Part shown: in pieces, positions 54,976 to 64,000 of the stretch
How the letters are laid out: each line of letters starts with the position of its first letter
Position numbering within the stretch: position 1 is the first letter of the stretch
Assembly (NCBI GenBank): GCA_024699855.1
Contig: JAMPIQ010000001.1
Span: 5,580,001 to 5,644,000, forward strand
Direction: 5' to 3'
Origin: Aphelenchoides besseyi
Taxonomy: Eukaryota; Nematoda; Chromadorea; Rhabditida; Aphelenchoididae
DNA: 64,000 nucleotides
The notes under the pieces: model-generated
The model's input: only the letters and a program-made list of their open reading frames with translations
What the model was told of the DNA's origin: nothing
Database searches by the model: none
Translations under genes and position numbers: made by a program

Positions 54976-57900
54976 TGATACAGACAACATTTTCGACCAA
55001 CCCAGCAAGAACACCTCTACGGTAATGCAACGGGTCTTATGGTCATGAACAGCCATTTCCAGATGGACACAACCAAATAGAAACTCAGTGGAGAAGGTGG
55101 CACGTAGATCGTGTGTTTCTCTCTGTTGTGTCCATTCATCTGCTTGTGGTTAGAACGTGAATAAACGTTGAAGTTTCAAATGTATATTAATATGCTTAAA
55201 CAGATATGTTAGTTGTTTGTTTATTCTTCGCAAACTCAAACGTCTTAGCGACCAAGAGCGTGATTCACTTCCACCGTTAGACGGTAAAAAGACTCGATCG
55301 ATTCAGTTCATTAGTGCATTCCTCGACGCCATCAGATTGCTAAAATATTTCTACTCAACAGTCCTTCTCTGAATTCACTCATTTGTGCTTGAGAACTAAT
55401 GATTCATCGCTAATTCGAGCAAATCCCTACTATCTGCGGTTATCAACATCAACAAGAAACTTGACATAACATAAAATCATTTGACGTGATCTTCAAGCGT
55501 CTGGATTGAAATGGGTTTGGATCTTGTTTGACGTGGGACATTTAATAACTTAAATAAGAGCAATGAATTTGCGGCTCTTTGCCTCCAATTTCCGTCTTAA
55601 AGTCCGCATTTTGGTTCGGACTGTCGAGAGCCGAACCGGATACTCGCGCAACCTCGTGGTGAATTTGAGTGTCCGTAGGGCAGCCGAAGGCAAATTTGAG
55701 TTGACGGCTGGGCAGCTGTGGATGCAATTTCGATGCTCGTGGAGCGCATGCAAATTTTCGGCAAATGCGCAACTCCACAACAAGACAAAGAAAGTCGGAA
55801 ATGAAATTTTGCCAACTCTATCCGACAATTTAAAGTTTCTGGCTTTGGCCGATGATTCGATTCTGCAAACATCGGTGGTGTAAATGTCGTCTCTTAACAG
55901 AACACAAATGAAAACCGTTAACTCGATTACGTCTAGATAATGTGGTTATCGAGCTTTTCGCGTATTCCGACCATTCCCACGTTTATTTCTCCAGTAACCT
56001 GAACAACACGCGTTCTATTTCAATGGCTAGTCAGCGGTAGTTGACCGTAATTTAGTGTTCTGAATGACTCACTTTTAACCTTGAACTCAATTAGCAGCAC
56101 GAGTCCAATTTCTTTCATTGATTCTCCGCTCGTTGTCCATCTGCCGTTTCGTTTCTCGCGTTCGTTTGAACGTTTTTGTGTCGATGACCTCAACCGCTAA
56201 TTAATTACCGTCGTGCAACTGTTTTTGTTTCCATTCAACCGAAGAGCTTAACATCACAGCTCTTGCATAACCATCTGAATGAGCATTTTAACTCGAAGGT
56301 CGATTTTGGAGACGTTTTTGATGGCCGGCGATTGAATTCAAGTGCTCGAATGTCCTTAGACTGACTCGGGTACCAACCACTCGCTCGGCGCGTGTGTCAT
56401 AGCGATTAACATGAGTGGAATTGTTCGAATGACGTCTTTAACGTCGTCGTTTTGTTTTCACTTCAGTCCCTGGACATCGTTAATTGAAAGTTGTTACCCT
56501 CGAATTCGATCTTACCACTAAATGGACTTCAAATTGGCGGTTGTGCAGTCGGATATCGAGATCAAAAGCCGCAGAATCGCGCGAGCAGAAAATCGGTCTG
56601 GTTTTTGTCGGACATACGCTCAGTTTTTGGATTTCAATCGTCAACATCTGATCGATCGAAATCGACAGTTCGAGCGCTCAGAAGCCATTTTGAAAGCGTT
56701 TATCGCGAATGTTTGTGATTCAATGGTCGTTTTTTTGTTTCTTATTCGAATTCCGCGTCAACACGATGAACTTGCACGCTTATTGCGTTTACTCAACTGT
56801 CAAATTTCACGTGTGAACCGACGAAACCGATCGCTCTTGACACCTTCGAAGATTATCGCCGTGCAATCCAACCGAAGAGGTGTTGACTCGAAAGGTTCAA
56901 CGGTTTGAGTTCTCTCGCCTATTGATTCAAATCCGCGACCGTTGAGTGCGCAATAGACCTCAAGGTTCTTTTGCGTAGCGACCGACTCACACGGTTCACA
57001 TTCGCGGCCGTTTGTTGACAAATCAAACAGAAATTGACTTTCGAAAAGGTTTGTTGCTGTCCAATTTGTTTCACCAACTTGTTCGCTTCGGCACAAAACA
57101 TTACGATTCGAAATGTCAGGAACAAAACGATCGTCTTTTGTGAGTCACATGCAAACGTTAGAAGTGTGTGCTGACTAAGAGGATCGTTTTTTTGTATTTT
57201 ACGTTTTTGTGCCCATTCAGTACGAAACTCATCGAAGTCATCGGACGTTTTTGGGGCCAAATCCATAGTTGTGGTCACTTGATGTTTTCCAGCTTGTTTT
57301 TGTTTCCCGATGATTTAATCTGCACTTTTGTTCCACGCTTTTCGGATCGATCGTTTTCGCTCTTTCACACACGCGTTATTGTTTATGATCTTTGGTTATA
57401 TGGAGCCTACGGAGAAGCAATTTGGTTCCAAGTCCAAACGGTCGTTTCATTCACATCAGTTTTCTTATTAAACCTCCGATCATGACGTAATCTCAGTGTC
57501 CAGACATGCGAATGAGCTTACACGTCGACTCGATTTTCCTTCTCATTTGCCCATCAAACAACAAAGTTCCGATGGCTCAGTTGGTTTGGCGAAGAGTTTA
57601 CTCGACTCGCAGGGTCCTGCATCGTTAACACTTCCGCGGCAAATTCAAAACGTGGTCGAGTTTGTACTGCAGGAGAAATCGAAAAGCGACTTCATAGTAC
57701 GTCACACAACTAATTGGTTTGATGTTTCCAAAGTTGCTACACTTTTTCGTTGTTTTGGTCGTTTCAAAAACACGGAGGTTGACAATGTGAACGTTTTTTG
57801 CCGCCGACTCTGTGGTGATGTTTATAGCGTCTGTGGTCGTGACGATCAGTTTAAATGCTCGTGTTTTAACCCAGCAATTGACTTGCCATTAAAACACTTT

Positions 57901-60900
57901 TGGAAGCATTGACGCGCATTAATTGATTTCTGAAATCGTAGAGTTCTTTGCGAAGGTCAAAATTTATGCTCGTGTAGAACAAAAGATTTCAACGTTAACT
58001 TCCGTCTTTTCAAATCCGATGGTTTTAATCGTCTTTCATTACTTTGACGAGATTGGAAGACTTGTTGTCGAGTGCGTTTATGAGCTGGTTATGCGATCGA
58101 TTTCACGAGTTTAATTACCGTTTGAAAGAAGCAGATGTCTTATGCTAAAGTCACGATTGTTTTCGAGCAGAAGTTTGCTTTCGAATCTCAACTTTCAAGT
58201 CCAGAAATCTTCAGACGACTGAGATCTGTTGACGCTCGTTCATCGGATTGGGATTTGCAGCTAATCCACGAGCACATAGATGTTCTTATCGTCGCGAATG
58301 GTCTCTTAAACCGAACCCAGACTAAAGAGATGTACTACAAACAAAAAACGTTGCTCTGTGTTAATTCCAAAGGTTGTAAGTGGAGTGGCATTTTCTGCGA
58401 ACATTACGATTGTGATTCGACGTTTAAAGAAGACCCAACGGTTGGTATTTGCTCATCGAATTAATTTGCGGAGTGCTCTCCTTCGGAGATTGTTGACTCA
58501 AAGAGGTGCAGATTCCGAACCACGAATTGAACCTTTACGACTCTAGTGCATCGTGTGATAGCAAACATGGAGAGTTGATTTAACTTGACGTTTCTTTTTA
58601 CAGCGAACTCATCTTGCACTCCGCGAATTTCTTCTTCACATGCGATTTACATGGTTGCGCGGTCTGTTTCGCTCGTCAATTGTTTTAACTCTCATGCGCA
58701 ATGACGACTCTTTTGCTTCTCATCTGCGCGTCTGTGACTTTTCTTTCCAACAACTAGCACGTTCCAACTGTTTTTCCTGGTGCCTTCGTATGGACGTCGA
58801 CAGGTCCCGGGGCTTTTAATCAAACAACTGAAATTGCGTACAAATTTGTTGATGTATGGTCGTCGCTGTTTTGCTAATGAGCCAGGCGTTTTGGATTCCT
58901 TTTCACCTTCTGCTCCGCAGTTTTGACCACAACCTTCGCCACTGCGTTTCGATTTACGATGCTCAAAAGCAACTCCAGGGTTTCGTGAGCATCTGAAGTG
59001 TTTGATTGTATGTCCGCTGGACCTCAACTTTGCGGGCTTTTAATTGGCTTAGTTCGAAGTTTGGTTTAAATGCCCTCGCACACGAATACTACTGATTTCC
59101 GCATTTGCCGACGTTCTACCGCTTCAGCTCGAAAGCGTGCAGTTTGAAGTCTAAATTAAATTGGGGATTGTTTGTTAGTGAAAACATTCGGTGAAGATGT
59201 TTGTTTTGGCTGTCGCGTGTTTACGCGGGTTCCGGAAATTAAACCAAAGATTACATGGACATCATGTCCTTTGACTCGACACGTCACAGAAACCGGAGGA
59301 TTTCGAGTCTTCTTTTAATTGCCATCTATGAAACAGTCAGCGGTCTTCTGTTCAATCGACGCTACGAAAACAGCTAATTAACAGACGGCAAAAACAATTG
59401 GTTATCGAACACCACTTCCTTTTCTTTGTTTTGCTTCTCGCTCCCGACTTTCGCTGCTTTTTGGCACTTTAACGGAAATGAAATTCGACATTTCAGTTTT
59501 TGACATCGAAAAATTTGCCTCTAATTTCGCGTTTGGAGGCCGAAGATGTTTTTTTGGCTCATTCGCTTCTTATCTCCCGGCACTCGTTCCCATTACTCAT
59601 CAACTTCATCTCCAAATGTTATCCTTTTGCGGGCAAAAAGGAGACACGGATCCCGCTAAGATCTTCGCTCTCGTATCACTTCGCGAGAGAAACCTCCAGA
59701 TTGTAGTCGATTGCGCAGTTTGACTTTCGACGTGAATCCACCGATCTTTTTTGGGGGAACATTGTCGGTTATGATTTGAGTGATTGGTTCGTGCGATGCT
59801 TCGCTTGTTTGCGTAAACGTCGCTCTTCACTTTACAGCGACGGCTTCTGGATCTCGATGTCAAAATCGGAAGTTTATGATTCACTTCGGTCTGTCAAACC
59901 GCGAACGGAAATCGATTTCGCAGCGCATTAGAAGCGATCCAATTTGACATTTACACTCCTTTTCAGGTGACTGCGTCTGTGGGCGTTACAACGAGAGAAT
60001 CGGTGTAATTTTCGCGTTTAATTGTAAGGTGGAAGTTCGAGTGACGAGAAGATAAACTGCGTGTTCGACATCAGAGATCGAAATTCTGTCCACTTTCTTT
60101 TTGCTGCTCAGCGTTTCCATTTCGTTGTTATCAGCCGTCGCTCTCGAGAGTCACATGCATTCGTCGATGTGGTCAGAAGCGTTTGTGCAATTCGAATTGG
60201 TATCTTTCCTGTTCGCACCTTTAAACTTCGCCGTCCTTCCCTTTGAAGCCAATCGATCGAATTAACCGCGAACTTCGACGTCTTCGCGCACACGCTTTCC
60301 GTCGGAACTCACGACTTCGCCGAATCGATTGGCTTATCAACGCGCGTCAGAAAACGTCTCGTGTCCACAAAAAAAACAAATCGAATTCGTCGGCGTCGTA
60401 AATTTAGGAGCTCCTGGGAATTCGGTCGATTAGCGAGCGGTCTCTTGATTTCGATGCTGCCGTTTGATTTAATGCAAAGCCATCGAATTCCGAAAAGCTT
60501 TTCAAGAGCTGATTTCCAGGCCGCCAACATTCCCCGTTTATTAGCCAAATGAGTTTTGTTGTCGGAGCACCTGCAGTCCCCAAGTTCTCTTGCCGCTCCA
60601 GAATCCACTTGGTCCCACCACGTGGTGATCTTCGGTTTCTGTTCGAAGTTCCAGCGGCTGGAAAATTTTGCCAAATTGTTTGTAGTCGCGAGTCATCGGG
60701 TGTCCGGAATTTTTGGTGCCCACGTTCACTATGGAAACAAACATACAGAGAGCGTGTTGTAAGGCAACTCGACGGTTGAAATAATTTTAGTTTTACGCCG
60801 CGCATGTTTTTTTGGTTACGCACTCACCTCTCGCCGTTCCCCCTCCTTTTGTCAACCGGTCCGTGAGCAGTCGTTTCACAAAAAGTTCGCGTTTGTTATT

Positions 60901-62616
60901 CGCCCCGAAAAGCGTAAACGGCGTTTAATTCCCGAGCGGCGAATGATTTTTGCCGGAATCAAAAATTGGCGTCGAGATTGCGCGACAAATTCAATTTCTC
61001 CGCGTTTTTTGTAGTTCCGAGCCGAATCCCGGTGGTTGCATTGTAGTTGCCCTTTTAAGCGCGAGATAATTAGCTGACCCAAAATACCATTGGAATGTCG
61101 TTTTCGCCATTTAATTGCGCGACAAAGAAAATGCGCGTGATCGGACGCAAAGACGATCAAATTTGTTTGCTCGGAGGCATCTTCCGGTCCCCAACCGTTC
61201 GCAGCGTCGATGAACGATCGAGACGCTAAGGAGATGTTGGAATCGTAAAGTGAACGTTGAAGTGGCTCTTAAGGTTGTGCCATTTTGACGTTCATTTCAT
61301 CGACAACTCTTAACGTTAAATCGAATGCACGCAAAAACCGTTTGGTGTTTTTTGTTCTGATCCACGTCCGATTGTTCCAACCGCATTCTCGAAAACGCCG
61401 TGCGTCTCTGCGCATTTTTCGTTCGAAGCGCGGTTTGTTTGTAATTCAAAGCTTCGGGAAGAGAGCGGAAGTTCATTTGAGCAAAAAGGTAAAAGTTTTT
61501 GCGAATTCGAAACCGCTCGAACAAGGAATCCAGTTAAGCCGCGAGAATCAGCGACGTCTGAAGACCGTGGGGGCGAGGGCTAATCCACGACGTCTAATTT
61601 TCGTAAAACACGACGTCATTTCGTATTTGCATCCGTCCCAGTGTGCAATTCAATCGTGTTGAATGAGCAGTTAGATCCTGTTCCTTGGGATCCACAAGCG
61701 AAACCATCTGGTGGGTTGCAACGGTCTCGGCTGTTGTCGCGGATCAGTGAACAAATGAGTCGTTCGGGTTCGTGTGTGCGGTTGACTTGGACCGTTTATC
61801 CGCTTCTTCTTATCCATTTTGGCGCGTCTCTTCGTCTTCTTTTTCGCGTTTTCATGGTCGATTTAGCGACTATGTCTCTTGGAATGTCCTCATCTCGCGA
61901 ATGAACGTGGAGAACAAAAACGTGGCAAAAAATGTTCAGCTGAAGCACAACAAAATTGAGGATTTTTGGATTCGCGTTTTGCGTCATCTTATTAACCTCG
62001 ACATTCGCGCACGTTTTTCGTTTCTAAACCGGAAACAACGCAAAGTGTGGAATCTGCCTCAAAGAGCACTCGCTATGCATGAATGAAGTCCACAGCTCAA
62101 GAAAGAACGTTAATTTCAAAGCCACGCAAACCCACGTTTTCGCTTCGACGGTTTTCTTGAGCGAAACCGACGTTTGAAGACTTGAAATGGTAATCATTCT
62201 AATGAGTTTTAACGTGCCGTGAACTTTTCAACGTTTTCCGTGCGTCCTCTTATCATCGACCGGAGATCTTCGGTACCACTGGTCGTGATTGGGACGCAAA
62301 AAAGAACGTGCGTTTTAAAGCGCGGCAAAATCACAATTCCCATCAAAACGCACAGTGTAAATCGGACGTCGATGGAATGATTTTTGTTGGCGGATTAACC
62401 ATCCGGTTTCCGTCAAAAAGCGTCTACGCAGTTTCCGCGTGGTTTTCGCGTTTCAGAGTCGTGAATCGATGGGCAGCAAAACTTCGCGTCGACTGGCGTC
62501 TCGCGTGTTCGGTTTATCGGTTTTCTTTGACGTTTCGAGATTTTCAGGTTCACGTGTGAAATCAAAACGTTTCGCTCCGATGAATTGATTTGCGTCTTTC
62601 AACCGACTTTCTCGAA
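54976..62616. other. 7.6 kb without a supportable gene
   Basis: Both strands carry many open frames of 60-140 codons but none with a recognisable domain. The best are 57496-57711 (QIQNVVEFVLQEKSKSDFI, ending at a good donor, GTACGT) and 58135-58464. The sequence has long stretches rich in TTTTCG, CGAAA and GCGC words rather than plain AT-rich intergenic DNA. It may be upstream regulatory DNA or 5' introns of the tub-2-like gene that follows. Confidence 0.45.
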
Positions 62617-64000
62617 ATGAAAATCTTCTGGGAAACTCAATGCTGGGCGGGAAGCTCGATTGTGCCCACCGGAATTTCGTGCTTAACATGGATGCCGCAC
62701 GTACCGAAACATCACGCCGGTAATCCCTCACACATCACCGCTTTCCACGGCTCTCAACCGTCCGAAACAAGAGGTACGAGGTTTCAGTCGACTTCTTATT
62801 TTTGATTCTTCAGGTTTTCTCGCCATCGGAACGGAATCTGGAGTTGTCGGCGTGACAGTCACCGATACGGCCGATGAGATGGAGTTCGAGGAATTGGATT
62901 TGTCGCGTCGTTACAACTACAACCTTCGTGGACATCACTCGCGAATTCAACGATGTGCGTGGAACGCGACGATGACCAAATTGATGTCCTGCGATGTGAA
63001 TGGAATCATATACGTGAGTTTTTTCCAGTCGATTTCTATTTCCAATCTTCAATTGCAGTTTTGGGTTCCGAACGATGAGCGCTGGTCCGTGGAGTTGGTG
63101 AACGATCGTGGACCGAAAGTGCGCGATTTCAATTGGATGCCCAACGGACAAGCGGTTTTGATCGTCTACGAGGACAACTTTTTTATCATCGGTAAGCAGT
63201 TTACGGTCTTTGTTCATGGATTTTCAGTAGGTTCGGCAAACGGACAGCGAATTTGGACGCACAATTTTTTGTATCAAATCAACTGTGGTGCGTGGGCTCC
63301 GTCGTCCAAAGAGTTCGTCTTAGGTTTGGAGAACGGTCACATTCAAGTGTTCACTGAGCACGGAACGTTGATAACCGAACGACAAATCCTCCAATGCGGA
63401 ATTCAACGTGTCGCGTTTTCTGCCGTTCGCGAAGATCTCGATCAGAAGTGGACGTTGGCTGTGGTCTCTGCTACTGATCACGTCCTTTTCATCAACACGT
63501 TCTACGAAGTTGAGTTGAGAAGTTGGCAGAGCTGTGATCCGATCAAATCAATTCAATGGTCAACCAACGGACACTTTTTGGCGGTGGTCTGTAAGACCGG
63601 AAAGTAGGCAATGAGATCGATTCTGAAACACATTTAATGTTTAGTATCGTGATTTTGAATCACGAGTGTCGTTCGGTTCACAGTTTCACACCACCAATTC
63701 AAATTACCGACGATTCGATTAGTTTCACCTGGGCACACAATGACGAGACGATAATCACGGCTTCGGGCGGCAGTTTGGCTGTCGGAAGAGTGGAAACAGA
63801 AGTGCCGAGATTGAGCAAGCTGATTGCCTATCAGATGTGGTTGAGTTTGGGTCGAACAGCTCGAGATGTCGAACGTTTGGGTTTGCCGCAGAGACCCGCT
63901 AATGTTATCCGTCAGTTTGATCGCCATATCATAAGAGTAATTGATCGCATTAAGCTCTAGTTTTGATTTCGATTTTCAGTGTCGGATTCCATCTTACGAG
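62617..64000 (+). CDS. tub-2: TULP4/tub-2-like WD40 protein, 5' part only
   Basis: Tubby-like protein 4: N-terminal WD40 repeats, SOCS-type box and C-terminal tubby domain; thought to be a ubiquitin-ligase adaptor. Exons 62617-62773, 62814-63013, 63059-63191, 63231-63603, 63645-63936 and 63980 onwards are in phase. Diagnostic blocks, nearly as in human TULP4: AIGTESGVVGVTV, YNLRGHHSRIQRCAWN, CDVNGIIY, DERWSVELVNDRGPKVRDF, GSANGQRIW, INCGAWAPSSKEFVLG and ENGHIQVF, then SFTWAHNDETIITASGG. The part seen covers the WD40 region. The tubby domain lies beyond the window. The start at 62617 is the first ATG of the exon; upstream exons are possible. Confidence 0.92.

Noticed and set aside
56491..56908. 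Overlapping frames of 75 and 128 codons
   Set aside because: Arg/Ser-biased composition shared by other frames of this interval; no domain.
57496..57912. 138-codon open frame with a good donor at 57712
   Set aside because: Possibly a real exon, but no partner exon, domain or start context could be found.
58135..58464. 109-codon open frame after a CAG-ATG
   Set aside because: No recognisable domain and no downstream splice partner.
1..64000. CRISPR arrays, bacterial operons or rRNA genes
   Set aside because: No spaced direct repeats, Shine-Dalgarno sites or rRNA signatures; the window is plainly eukaryotic.

Overview
This is a nuclear eukaryotic fragment, almost certainly from a nematode. 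Genes are compact and multi-exonic, with many introns of only about 35-50 nt. The recognisable families have close nematode relatives: tensin, UDP-glucuronosyltransferase, a QKI/ASD-2 STAR protein, RAB-3, a classical PTP, a BTB-BACK-Kelch protein, a serpentine receptor and the TULP4/tub-2 WD40 protein. One likely two-gene operon is present. All exon coordinates were read by eye from splice junctions and reading-frame continuity, so individual splice sites may be off. A 100-N scaffold gap lies at 43054-43153.

Layout. 1-20.2 kb is an ordinary gene-rich block: tensin (-), an F-box-like protein (-), a UGT (-), an asd-2/quaking-type RNA-binding protein with two alternative first exons (-), tRNA-Pro (+), a tyrosine phosphatase (+) and rab-3 (-).

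21.2-40.0 kb is the unusual part. A 2,167-bp segment occurs twice in inverted orientation (21225-23391 and 37873-40039) around a 14.5-kb loop. It carries a secreted PEBP gene, a LYAR-like zinc-finger gene, the 3' end of an unnamed gene and the 5' end of a sideroflexin fragment. The junctions indicate that one copy is an inverted duplicate and that the loop was later flipped, or was assembled in flipped orientation. The loop is full of mobile DNA: an intact Merlin element with 8-bp target duplications, a decayed DD41D mariner-like element with about 160-bp terminal repeats, a Helitron/Pif1-type helicase fragment followed by a hairpin, and an RPA-like pseudogene. It also holds a block of minus-strand genes that I cannot assign to a named transposon.

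40-55 kb is enriched in fast-evolving or decayed genes: an aspartic-protease pseudogene, BTB-BACK-Kelch, a chemoreceptor, an unknown 382-aa gene, two tandem vWA units, a NOT1 C-terminal relic, a galactosyltransferase and a single-pass membrane protein. Several have one-base frameshifts, often in homopolymers, so assembly error and real decay must be told apart. 55-62.6 kb has no gene I can support. The window ends in the first exons of a tub-2/TULP4 homologue.

Most notable are the inverted repeat with its inferred loop inversion, the intact Merlin element, and a 641-aa intact gene with a possible D-D-E layout beside TOPRIM-like, Ulp1-like and helicase sequences.
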